DNA from: a virus
Length of the DNA stretch: 20,104 nt
Virus record (IMG/VR): IMGVR_UViG_3300017734_000125
Location: 1-20,104 of that record
Strand: one strand, 5' to 3'
Made by a program: the position numbers and the translations under genes. The notes below the pieces were generated by a model, which searched no databases, was not told the DNA's origin, and saw only the letters and a program-made list of their open reading frames with translations. How positions within the stretch are numbered: the stretch's first letter is position 1; every line of letters begins with the position of its first letter. This document shows, one piece after another, positions 1 through 6,865 of this stretch.

Positions 1-6
1 AGACTA

Positions 7-1737
7 ATGTGTGACCAAGAAGACTTTGAACTGACCCACGTGGTCGACCGAGAGCCCTGTCCTCAGTGCCGAGAAGAAGGCAATGACAACAGCGGCGACA
101 ACCTCGCACGCTACAACGACGGCCACGGCCACTGCTTTGCTTGCGGATACCATGAGAAAGGCGACGGCGAGTCTGTCAAGTCCGCTAAGAAGATCGAGGT
201 GGAAGGCGAATGGTCTCCGTACAACGGTGCCTTTGCTGACCTCGGCCAAAGACAAATCAATGCAAAGACTTGCCGCCTCTACGGTTACAAGTCTGCTAAG
301 ACCGGCGACCAAGAGTTCCAGTTCTGGAATGCGTTCAACGCAGACGGACAACTCGTCGCCCAGAAGCTCCGCAAAGTAGGAGCAAAGGAATTCAAATGGC
401 ATGGCAATTCGCGGAATCCCCAACTGTTTGGACAGGGTCTCTTCAAGAAGGGTGGCCGACGGTTGATAATTACCGAGGGGGAGATCGACTGCATGACAGT
501 CAGCCAGCTGATGGAGAACAAGTGGCCAGTGGTCAGTCTTCCAAATGGTGCTGCCTCTGCAGTGAGAGATGTAAAGAACAACTTGGACTTCGTGGCCAGC
601 TACGAAGAAGTGGTTCTGGTATTCGATAACGACGAGGCAGGCCGAGAGGCAGCCAAGGCTGTCGCTGACATCCTGCCCCCCGGCAAGACCAAGATCGCAC
701 GCACCATGCTGAAGGACGCCAACGAGCACTTGCTCGCAGGCGAAACCCAAAGCTTGATTACTGCTGTCTGGGAAGCACAACTCTACTCCCCCGACGAGAT
801 CCTCCACGTCTCCAACGTGATGGCGCAGAAGGATCTCAAGGACCAAGAGGTCTGGGCATTCCCGTGGCCACAGCTCACTGACTACCTGATCGGCCAACGC
901 TCAGGAGAGATCAGCCTGTGGACCTCGGGCACTGGCTCTGGTAAGTCTACCATTGTCCGTGAGCTGATGTACCACCACCTGTCAGAAGGCCGGTCGGTTG
1001 GTGCTATCATGCTGGAAGAGACGCCGATGGAAACCATCGACGACCTCATCTCCCTCCACATCAGCAAGCCAGTGCGGGCTATCCGTGCAGGCAAGATGAT
1101 GAACGAACTCCGTGAACGCATGGGCATGGATCAAGTCGCCATCAACATTGCTGAGGATTATACTGAAGAAGAATACGCCGGTGCCCAGAAGTGGCTCGGC
1201 GATACTGGGTTCTACGTGTACGACCACGAAGGACACAACGCCATGGCTAACCTCATGGCACGCATGGAGTACATGGCTACATCCCTCGGGGTAAAGGTCA
1301 TCGTGCTCGACCACATCACTGCTGCAGCCACGGCTATGCTCGAGGCTGATGATCAGAACAACGAACGCATCCTGATTGATAACATCATGAAGGCCTGCCG
1401 CTCGCTGTGTGTACGCACTGGCGTCCACATCGACATCATCTCGCAGCTCCGTAAGTCTGACAAGTCATACGAAGAAGGTAGCCGCATCACGCTGCAAGAT
1501 CTTCGTGGCTCAGGCTCGCTCGCTTCGGTGCCCAACACGGTCATCGGTTTGGAGCGGGACCGTCAGGCACAGGACGAGACTGAAGCCAACACCACTACAG
1601 TGCGTGTGCTGAAGAACCGTCTGACTGGCCGTGCCGGTGTGGCAACTGGTCTGTTCTATAATGCAACTACATCCCGCCTCTCTGAGGTGGACCCTAACTT
1701 TGGCGGCAACGTCCCGGAGTTCTCAAGTGTCAAGTAA
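7..1737 (+). CDS. T7 gp4-like bifunctional DNA primase-helicase
   Basis: 576-residue replicative primase-helicase that would unwind the phage fork and lay RNA primers. The N-terminal zinc-binding domain shows C18/C21 and C43/C46. A TOPRIM primase core follows with TEGEID at 156-161 (E157) and DNDEAG at 207-212. The RecA-like helicase domain has Walker A GTGSGKST at 308-315, a Walker B-like VIVLDH at 431-436, and the conserved LRGSGSL stretch near 499-505. R538 in LKNRLTG matches the position of the T7 arginine finger. Length is close to T7 gp4 (566). The ATG at 7 is the first start in the window, and only six bases precede it, so an upstream start cannot be excluded. Unlike T7 gp4, the C-terminus (ending EFSSVK) has no acidic tail. 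It overlaps the next small gene by 11 bases and leads the replication operon. Confidence 0.96.
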   Translation: MCDQEDFELTHVVDREPCPQCREEGNDNSGDNLARYNDGHGHCFACGYHEKGDGESVKSAKKIEVEGEWSPYNGAFADLGQRQINAKTCRLYGYKSAKTGDQEFQFWNAFNADGQLVAQKLRKVGAKEFKWHGNSRNPQLFGQGLFKKGGRRLIITEGEIDCMTVSQLMENKWPVVSLPNGAASAVRDVKNNLDFVASYEEVVLVFDNDEAGREAAKAVADILPPGKTKIARTMLKDANEHLLAGETQSLITAVWEAQLYSPDEILHVSNVMAQKDLKDQEVWAFPWPQLTDYLIGQRSGEISLWTSGTGSGKSTIVRELMYHHLSEGRSVGAIMLEETPMETIDDLISLHISKPVRAIRAGKMMNELRERMGMDQVAINIAEDYTEEEYAGAQKWLGDTGFYVYDHEGHNAMANLMARMEYMATSLGVKVIVLDHITAAATAMLEADDQNNERILIDNIMKACRSLCVRTGVHIDIISQLRKSDKSYEEGSRITLQDLRGSGSLASVPNTVIGLERDRQAQDETEANTTTVRVLKNRLTGRAGVATGLFYNATTSRLSEVDPNFGGNVPEFSSVK

Positions 1738-1879
1738 ACTTACTGAATCACAAGCCATGGGCTTGATTGAATTACTGCAACTGGTCATGACTCACCCCCA
1801 ACGCCTCGATTATATGGACGAGGACCTCAAGGCTGCGCTTGACTGGATCAACCAACAACTCATCGAACGGAGAATCTAA
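1727..1879 (+). CDS. Small hypothetical protein between helicase and polymerase
   Basis: 50-residue protein I do not recognise, starting at a GTG inside the end of the primase-helicase gene. GGAG at 1716-1719 lies seven bases upstream of this GTG. The later in-frame ATG at 1757 has no visible Shine-Dalgarno and would give 40 residues. The protein is leucine- and acid-rich with short helical segments (LIELLQLV, DLKAALDWINQQLIE) and no membrane segment. Its stop TAA shares its last A with the ATG of the polymerase (TAATG), which argues for a translated, coupled gene rather than a spurious frame. T7 carries small genes 4.1-4.7 in the same interval, but I see no specific similarity. Function unknown. 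Confidence 0.6.
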   Translation: MSSKLTESQAMGLIELLQLVMTHPQRLDYMDEDLKAALDWINQQLIERRI

Positions 1880-3684
1880 TGGCTCACTACGTCTGGGATA
1901 TCGAAGGCAATGGCCTTCATGAGATCACGCTGGACCAAAAGGGACAGCCCACTCCTGAGTGCAGCAAGGTGCACTGCCTCGTTGCAATCAACGTCCAGAC
2001 CAACGAGATGCACACCTTCCGTCCTCACCAGATTGATGAGGGGTGGGACCTTATGTGTTCCGCCGAGACTATCATCGGCCACAACATCATGCAGTACGAC
2101 ATTCCCGTGATGGAACGCATCACCGGACGCCGCCTGCCTGAGTCTGTCAAGATGGTAGATACATTTACAATGACGCAGCTTATGTGGCCAGACCGTAGCA
2201 ACAACCCAGTAGGTGGCTACAGTCTCAAGCAGCTCGGTATCTTCTTCGGAGGTAACGAGAAGGCTGACTACAGTGGCGGCTGGGAAGAGTTCAACGAAGA
2301 GATGTTGAGCTACTGTCAGCAGGATGTTCGAGCTAACCTCGACATCTTCAAACGCCTTGCACCTATGGTCAAGGCTCGTGTACCACGTGAAGTGCTGCAA
2401 CTTGAGCACGACTTCGCTCGTATCATCAGTGACCAGACCGCTACCGGCTGGCACTATGACATCGACGGTGGTGAGCGCTTGCTCATCGACATCCTTATGA
2501 AGAAGCGAGGCATCGAAGATGACCTGCGCAAAGCATTCCCTGATATCAAGGAGGAGATGAAGTCTCCTCAGTACTGGGAGGATCCAGAGACGGGCCACCA
2601 GTACACTACCAAAGGCGACATCAAAGGCAAGGGCTCCGGCGCTATCCGTGAACGGGTAGTGCGTGGCCCCAACAAGTTTAAGATGATCCCCTTCAATCCC
2701 GGCAGCTCAGTTCAGCTCGCATCGCGGCTCAACGAGAAGTATGGCTGGCAAGCCGAGGTCAACGAGGCCTCAGGCAAGCCTATCTGTGATGTCGAAGTTC
2801 TTCAGAGCCTCGACTTCCCAGAAGCAAAGCTACTGCTGGAGTACCGAGACACGGACAAACTCCGTGGTCAGGTGGAGGATTGGAACGCCCGAGCTGGCTA
2901 CAGCCGGGACGGACGTATCCATGGTACCCTTAAGACACTTGGTACAGTCACTGGTCGTACGGCTGCTACCCAGCCCAACGTCCAGCAAGTCTCAGGGGAC
3001 AAGGCTGCACGCTCACTGTGGCAGCCTACCCCCGGTTGGGTTCAGGTAGGATCAGACCTTAGCGGCCTTGAGCTGCGCTGTCTGGCCCACTACATGGCTC
3101 CGTTTGACGACGGTGCCTACGCAGACCTGATCCTCAACGGCGACATCCACACTGCCAACCAAGAGGCGGCAGGGCTGGATACTCGTGACCAAGCCAAGAC
3201 ATTCATCTACGCTCTGATCTACGGTGGCGGCAACGCCAAGATCGGAAGCATCGTGGGTGGCTCGGCATCCAAGGGTGGGCGCTTGAAGGATACGTTCTAC
3301 CAGAACATTCCTGCTCTCAAGAAAGTAATCGACCAAGCTGTTGCTTGTGCCGATTCCGCTGGAGAGATCAAGCTGCTCGACGATAGGATCGTACCTGTGC
3401 GATCCGCTCACAAGGCACTCAACGTCCTGCTCCAAGGGGCAGGCGCTGTCATCTCTAAGGTGTGGTGCATCACGGCCAACCGCCGTGTAGCTGAGGCTGG
3501 GCTCCGTGCCCGGCAGATTGGCTTCATCCACGACGAGATGCAGTGGGAGTGCCACCCTGCTGACGCTGATCAGCTGTGTGAGATCCTTACATCTAGTTCC
3601 GTTATTGCTGGCGAGGAGCTGGGCATTCGCATGCCCGTCGACTCTGAGGCACAGATCGGAGCTAACTGGTCGGAGTGCCACTAA
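1879..3684 (+). CDS. T7 gp5-like family A DNA polymerase with 3'-5' exonuclease domain
   Basis: 601-residue replicative polymerase. The N-terminal proofreading exonuclease shows Exo I D7-I-E9, Exo II GHNIMQYD (D74) and Exo III YCQQD (Y145, D149). The polymerase domain shows motif A GSDLSGLELR (D393), motif B AKTFIYALIYG (K440, Y444, Y448) and motif C HDE at 551-553. It ends WSECH, close to the T7 ending WAICH. Y444 sits where E. coli Pol I has F762 and T7 has Y526. The protein is about 100 residues shorter than T7 gp5 (704). Part of the difference falls in the thumb insertion (roughly residues 223-272), which in T7 is the thioredoxin-binding loop. GGAG at 1869-1872 lies six bases before the ATG. 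It acts with the upstream helicase at the fork. Confidence 0.97.
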   Translation: MAHYVWDIEGNGLHEITLDQKGQPTPECSKVHCLVAINVQTNEMHTFRPHQIDEGWDLMCSAETIIGHNIMQYDIPVMERITGRRLPESVKMVDTFTMTQLMWPDRSNNPVGGYSLKQLGIFFGGNEKADYSGGWEEFNEEMLSYCQQDVRANLDIFKRLAPMVKARVPREVLQLEHDFARIISDQTATGWHYDIDGGERLLIDILMKKRGIEDDLRKAFPDIKEEMKSPQYWEDPETGHQYTTKGDIKGKGSGAIRERVVRGPNKFKMIPFNPGSSVQLASRLNEKYGWQAEVNEASGKPICDVEVLQSLDFPEAKLLLEYRDTDKLRGQVEDWNARAGYSRDGRIHGTLKTLGTVTGRTAATQPNVQQVSGDKAARSLWQPTPGWVQVGSDLSGLELRCLAHYMAPFDDGAYADLILNGDIHTANQEAAGLDTRDQAKTFIYALIYGGGNAKIGSIVGGSASKGGRLKDTFYQNIPALKKVIDQAVACADSAGEIKLLDDRIVPVRSAHKALNVLLQGAGAVISKVWCITANRRVAEAGLRARQIGFIHDEMQWECHPADADQLCEILTSSSVIAGEELGIRMPVDSEAQIGANWSECH

Positions 3685-4019
3685 TGCGAATCTATATTGC
3701 TGGACCTATGTCCGGCCTACCTAACAATGGATACGACGCGTTCAACCGCAAGGCTGCCCAACTACGGGCAGCTGGTTGGGACGTCGTCAATCCTGCAGAG
3801 ATGGACCGCAACGAAGGCCTGTCTCCTACCCGAGAGTTCACACGTCAGGACTACATGCGGGCCGCTAGGCGCGACCTGAGGGCCATCCAAGAAGTAGATG
3901 CCCTGTACATGCTTGACGGGTACGAGGCCTCTCCCGGCGCTAACTGGGAGTGGGCCTACGCCAAGGAACTCGGACTTACTATTTACTATGAAACCCCTTT
4001 AGCCCCGGAGGCAACATGA
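3684..4019 (+). CDS. DUF4406 / nucleoside 2-deoxyribosyltransferase-like protein
   Basis: 111-residue single-domain protein of the DUF4406 type, which belongs to the nucleoside 2-deoxyribosyltransferase-like fold group. Visible marks are the N-terminal YIAGPMSG (4-11), NPAEMD (36-41), a mid-helix RRDL segment (62-65) and SPGANWEWAYA (83-93), where E89 sits in the place of the usual glutamate of this fold. Exact activity is unknown; handling of nucleotides or nucleotide derivatives is a reasonable guess from the fold and from the kinase next door. I chose the ATG at 3684, which overlaps the polymerase stop and has GGAG at 3672-3675 eight bases upstream. An in-frame GTG at 3675 would overlap that ribosome site and is less likely. 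The stop overlaps the next ATG (ATGA). Confidence 0.85.
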   Translation: MRIYIAGPMSGLPNNGYDAFNRKAAQLRAAGWDVVNPAEMDRNEGLSPTREFTRQDYMRAARRDLRAIQEVDALYMLDGYEASPGANWEWAYAKELGLTIYYETPLAPEAT

Positions 4020-4816
4020 AAGTTATTGGATTCACCGGCCAAGCCCGGTGCGGCAAAAGCTACCTGTCTGACAGGCTGGCCAAGGCTGCGTTCGACGCAG
4101 GCCAACGACCACGCCTCGTCTCCTTTGCGGGCGCGCTGAAGCGTGCCAGTGCAGAGGCTGGGTTCCCTAAGGACACACACCCTGCTGAGTACCGGGAGTT
4201 CTGTCAAACTCACGGTGCTGAAATGCGAGCTAAAGATCCAGACTACTGGGTCAAGAAGACCATCGAAGAGATCAATGAGCTGGCTCAACTCGAGAACAAG
4301 TTGCTGAACGAAGGCAACGAGTTCTGGGAAATTGTAGTCATCATCGATGACGTTCGCTACCAGAATGAGATTGACACCATCCTGAAAATGGGCGGCGATG
4401 TGGTGCACGTCACGGCTGGCAACCGCCTGCCTGTGCCTCACGCTCGCTTCCGTCGACATGAATCGGAGAAGCTGGCCAAGGCCATCGACCGCACCAAAGG
4501 TACCGGCAAGAAGTTCGAATCGTTCTTCAGTACCGAGATGCCATGGGGTGCGCACAGTGCCGACAAAATCTACTGGTTCGACAACTCCGGCACTGCCAAG
4601 ACCGGCAACAAGATGCTGGACACCATCGCCCCGCTGTTGCTGGGCACCATGCTCCTCGTACCGGAGCCCGAGCACCAGCTTGGAGACCTCAGCGAAGAAG
4701 ATCGTGAGGCTTTGATTAAAGAACTCGAAGACGTAATGGACCAGCTCTTTGACCTTCAAGACGACGACGAAGAGTGGGACTACGACTCAGATAGGGATGA
4801 CAATGAAACCAACTAA
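4016..4816 (+). CDS. Deoxynucleoside monophosphate kinase with acidic C-terminal tail
   Basis: 266-residue P-loop kinase that would phosphorylate dNMPs from degraded host DNA to feed phage synthesis. The P-loop is GQARCGKS at 8-15. The SFAGALKR segment (36-43), the long charged helix around DPDYWVKKTIEEI (75-87) and the DDVRYQNE motif (111-118, with D112 and R114) match the dNMP kinase pattern of T4/T5-like enzymes. The last ~50 residues (216-266) form an extra, strongly acidic tail ending in D/E-rich sequence, which I would not expect in a minimal kinase. GGAGG at 4007-4011 precedes the ATG by four bases. The start overlaps the preceding stop and the end overlaps the exonuclease gene by 14 bases, so translation of the three genes is probably coupled. 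Confidence 0.88.
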   Translation: MKVIGFTGQARCGKSYLSDRLAKAAFDAGQRPRLVSFAGALKRASAEAGFPKDTHPAEYREFCQTHGAEMRAKDPDYWVKKTIEEINELAQLENKLLNEGNEFWEIVVIIDDVRYQNEIDTILKMGGDVVHVTAGNRLPVPHARFRRHESEKLAKAIDRTKGTGKKFESFFSTEMPWGAHSADKIYWFDNSGTAKTGNKMLDTIAPLLLGTMLLVPEPEHQLGDLSEEDREALIKELEDVMDQLFDLQDDDEEWDYDSDRDDNETN

Positions 4817-5558
4817 AGCTGTAATCGACGGCGACTGGGTAGCGTACACCGCTGCCTGCTTCGCAGAAAACGAAGGATTCGACTGGCTCGAAGATAGGAT
4901 TGCTCATGATCTCAAAGATCTGTCTCGTGGTTTTGATACTGTGGCTGTGGCCTTTAGTTGCAGCCGTGCTGATAACTTTCGCCGCGATCATTGGCCACTG
5001 TATAAGGCTAATCGGGATAATAAACCGAAGCCTCAGTTCCTCTCTGACGCGATGGATTACCTTCGGGAGGGGGCCGAGATGGTCGTCGAACGCCCACGAC
5101 TCGAGGCCGATGACCTGATGTCAATGATGCTGTGCCAAGGCTGGTGCTGCATCGCTATCGATAAGGACATGCGAACCGTACCCGGCTGGCACTGGAACCC
5201 CCGCAAGGAGGACAGCCCAGTCGAGGTCAGCGAGGCAGATGCCATTGCATTCGAGCGCATCCAGATGGTTGCTGGCGACAGCACCGACCATATCTGGGGC
5301 ATCCTCGGACGCGGTGAAGCATGGGCCAAGAAACAGAACTGGCACTTCCCTAGCATCCTCCAAGAGAACCGAGATGCCTTCCTCAACCCCGGTAAACGGT
5401 ACGTCGAGAAGCGAGATCGGGTCATCAATGAGGCGGGAATCAGCGACCCAGATGAGTACTTTGCGTCACAATACAAGTGCCTGCACCTCCTCAGACCAGA
5501 GGAATATAACAAGGAAACTGGCGAGATTACGCACATCTTGCCTTGGGAAGTAACGTAA
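4803..5558 (+). CDS. T7 gp6-like 5'-3' exonuclease (FEN/PIN family)
   Basis: 251-residue metal-dependent 5' nuclease for removal of RNA primers and turnover of host DNA. Acidic metal ligands of the FEN/PIN fold are visible in order: IDGDW (D9, D11), EADD (101-104), DKD (120-122) and AGDSTDH (157-163). The arch/substrate region FRRDHWPLYKANR (59-71) is typical of the family. The helix-hairpin-helix part after residue 160 is degenerate compared with bacterial enzymes (ILGRGEAW), which is common in phage gp6 proteins. I chose the ATG at 4803 because AGGGA at 4793-4797 stands five bases upstream; a longer frame from 4749 adds residues inside the kinase tail and has no support. It is the last gene of the replication block; the structured gap 5559-5747 follows. 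Confidence 0.93.
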   Translation: MKPTKAVIDGDWVAYTAACFAENEGFDWLEDRIAHDLKDLSRGFDTVAVAFSCSRADNFRRDHWPLYKANRDNKPKPQFLSDAMDYLREGAEMVVERPRLEADDLMSMMLCQGWCCIAIDKDMRTVPGWHWNPRKEDSPVEVSEADAIAFERIQMVAGDSTDHIWGILGRGEAWAKKQNWHFPSILQENRDAFLNPGKRYVEKRDRVINEAGISDPDEYFASQYKCLHLLRPEEYNKETGEITHILPWEVT

Positions 5559-5747
5559 TACGGCTTACCAAGTTTGTCCGACCCGTAGGATAGCGCAACA
5601 TAAGATAGACAACCTAAGTCTACACGAGTATGCACCTGAGCTATCCACCTAACCTTATATCTCCTTGGCCCTCTGGGCCCTAGCCAACCTAGGCTGGGGC
5701 CCTTAGGGACACCCTCGGAGACCAATGTTCCAACCCAAGGAGAAACC
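5559..5747 (+). promoter_or_regulatory. Non-coding gap with several inverted repeats, between replication and late genes
   Basis: No credible gene was found in these 189 bases. They hold a series of inverted repeats: TAGAC/GTCTA (5606-5622, loop AACCTAA), GGCCC-TCT-GGGCC (5667-5679), an 11-bp stem (5675-5702) that is mutually exclusive with the previous one, and AGGG-ACA-CCCT (5705-5715). The downstream gene uses AAGGAG at 5737-5742. The position, between the DNA metabolism genes and the lysis/structural genes, is where a class II/III promoter or a processing site would be expected in a T7-like phage. No convincing sigma70 -35/-10 pair is visible. The role as a control region is inferred. Confidence 0.5.
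5675..5702 (+). terminator. Long GC-rich hairpin without a U-tract (possible attenuator, processing site or terminator)
   Basis: The left arm GGGCCCTAGCC (5675-5685) pairs with the right arm GGCTGGGGCCC (5692-5702) over 11 positions with one T-G wobble, around the loop AACCTA. The next bases are TTAGGGAC, so the U-run of an intrinsic terminator is missing. The first GGGCC can alternatively pair with the GGCCC at 5667-5671, giving two competing structures. It could be a weak terminator, an RNase site or a transcript-stabilising hairpin. Confidence 0.4.
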
Positions 5748-6071
5748 ATGGAACCAACTGACACCCCAGATATCGAAATCAATAAGGCAGAAACTGTTGA
5801 GATCGGAGCCGTCGAAAGCTTCGAGACCGCACGAGTGGACTTTGTTCCAACCCCTCTTACGGAGTTGGTCAGGAAACTCAACGGAGCAACTGAACAAGTT
5901 CTGTCAGCACAAGAGAACGCTCTTCCCGGTGACCGTGCTGTCTTGGTTGGCTTGGCCTACCAGATTGACGCCATCGCAGAGCTGTTCGTCACCTCCGCTG
6001 AGGCTGCCGCAGCTGCTGCTGCTGAAGCCCAACCAGAGGGTGACTCCTACGGAATCGTAGAAGAGGAATAA
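5748..6071 (+). CDS. Hypothetical acidic protein with a poly-alanine stretch
   Basis: 107-residue protein I do not recognise. The N-terminal 35 residues are rich in E, D, T and V and probably extended. A helical middle (LTELVRKLNGATEQVL, 37-52) follows, then a second helix (VLVGLAYQIDAIAELFVTSA, 65-84), then an alanine run (AEAAAAAAAEA) and an acidic tail ending EEE. There is no signal peptide or convincing membrane segment. AAGGAG at 5737-5742 lies five bases before the ATG, which is the first gene after the structured gap, so it should be well translated. It is one base away from the holin-like gene (TAATATG), suggesting one transcript. It could be a minor virion or regulatory protein. Confidence 0.75.
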   Translation: MEPTDTPDIEINKAETVEIGAVESFETARVDFVPTPLTELVRKLNGATEQVLSAQENALPGDRAVLVGLAYQIDAIAELFVTSAEAAAAAAAEAQPEGDSYGIVEEE

Positions 6072-6072
6072 T

Positions 6073-6504
6073 ATGTTTACTGCTGAGCTTATCACTACGC
6101 TAGGCGGCATGGTCGCTGGCTTTGTGATGAAGCTCATTGCGATACGGTCGCAACAACAAGTGGACTTCCAGATGGCGGCCATTGGCAAGATCAATGCCGC
6201 CACGGAATCCGCAGACCGCGCCGCCGCCCGTACCAAGGACGGTGGCAAATTTGCCCGACGTCTTATCGTGCTGTTCATTTTGTTCAGCGTTGTCCTCGTA
6301 CCCCTGCTTGCCCCCATGTGGGGCTTGCCGGTGGTCGTCGAACACGACAAGAAAATCGGCAGCCTGTTCTTCGGGCTGATTGACTTACCATCGTTCAAAC
6401 AATTCACCACAGTCTATGGCGTCCTGCTCATCCCCGAATTGCGGCAGGTGCTGTTGGCCATTGTTGGATTCTACTTTGGCGCTGGATCAGCGAGGGCACG
6501 TTGA
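6073..6504 (+). CDS. Three-TM membrane protein, holin candidate
   Basis: 143-residue inner-membrane protein. Three hydrophobic segments are visible: residues about 5-24 (LITTLGGMVAGFVMKLIAI), about 62-84 (RRLIVLFILFSVVLVPLLAP) and about 113-137 (VYGVLLIPELRQVLLAIVGF). A polar, coiled-coil-like stretch of Q, A, E and D residues lies between the first two. The ending AIVGFYFGAGSARAR resembles the end of 3TM holins of the gene-transfer-agent type (Pfam GTA_holin_3TM) as I recall them. A holin would form the timed membrane lesion for lysis. The neighbouring lipobox/TM gene fits a lysis cassette. GAGGAA at 6063-6068 precedes the start and the stop overlaps the next ATG (TGATG). Another kind of phage membrane protein remains possible. 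Confidence 0.6.
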   Translation: MFTAELITTLGGMVAGFVMKLIAIRSQQQVDFQMAAIGKINAATESADRAAARTKDGGKFARRLIVLFILFSVVLVPLLAPMWGLPVVVEHDKKIGSLFFGLIDLPSFKQFTTVYGVLLIPELRQVLLAIVGFYFGAGSARAR

Positions 6505-6701
6505 TGAAATACATTGCCCTATTGGTGCTGACAGGATGTCAAGCACTAAAGGTGGACGACGCTCTCGTCAAAGAGTTGACCCGCCCAGAGAAACACACGA
6601 CCGTAGGCTCGCCACTGACTGGCAATCCTCCGGCAATACCGTGGTGGATAGTAGCCCTAGGTGGCTGCTTCCTACTATGGAAACTTACAAAGGAAGATTA
6701 A
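6504..6701 (+). CDS. Small lipoprotein with C-terminal TM segment, spanin-like candidate
   Basis: 65-residue protein. Residues 1-11 form a short hydrophobic signal, and the lipobox LTGC ends at C12, which would be lipidated after cleavage. A polar, proline-containing section (13-43) follows, then a C-terminal hydrophobic segment PWWIVALGGCFLLW (46-59) and a short charged tail KLTKED. An outer-membrane lipid anchor plus a C-terminal TM is the topology of unimolecular spanins (T1 gp11 type), which join inner and outer membranes in lysis. The linker of about 30 residues is much shorter than in known examples, so it might instead be a small membrane lipoprotein. I chose the ATG at 6504, which overlaps the holin-like stop and has GAGGG at 6492-6496, over the TTG at 6501. 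Confidence 0.7.
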   Translation: MKYIALLVLTGCQALKVDDALVKELTRPEKHTTVGSPLTGNPPAIPWWIVALGGCFLLWKLTKED

Positions 6702-6702
6702 T

Positions 6703-6843
6703 ATGCTTATTACTTTCCTCCGCCGAGTGGAACTCGCCTTGCTTACTGCGGTCGAGTACCCCATCAGCGGAATCAACTACGTCTCAAGCCGAGCCGTACG
6801 TGGACTGCGTAACCTTCAAGACGCAATCCGCCGCGCCATCTAA
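6703..6843 (+). CDS. Small cationic amphipathic protein
   Basis: 46-residue protein of unknown function, preceded by AAGGAAG at 6689-6695 and separated by one base from the upstream stop. It has seven arginines against three acidic residues. The first part (FLRRVELALLTAVEYPISGI) is hydrophobic with charges on one face. The second (SRAVRGLRNLQDAIRRAI) would make a strongly amphipathic helix. Such a peptide is likely to associate with membranes. Its place directly after the holin-like and lipobox genes suggests a role in lysis, though a virion or host-takeover role is equally possible. A frame open from 6661 has a GTG inside the previous gene without a ribosome site, so I rejected that start. 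Confidence 0.65.
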   Translation: MLITFLRRVELALLTAVEYPISGINYVSSRAVRGLRNLQDAIRRAI

Positions 6844-6865
6844 TCTATCCCCCAAGGAGAAGATA

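Noticed and set aside
4-897. Long minus-strand open frame opposite the primase-helicase gene, and similar long antisense frames at 1876-2598, 3052-3681, 3986-4759, 5057-5881 and 10398-11330
   Set aside because: They mirror strong + strand genes with clear family motifs, lack ribosome sites and read as shadow sequence rich in V, L, H and S.
5570-5610. sigma70 promoter starting at TTGTCC
   Set aside because: No acceptable -10 hexamer at 16-18 bases; TAAGAT is too far away.
6380-6865. N-terminal extension of the Trp-rich dockerin gene back to 6380
   Set aside because: It would overlap three small genes with good starts; AAGGAG at 6854-6859 clearly places the start at 6866.
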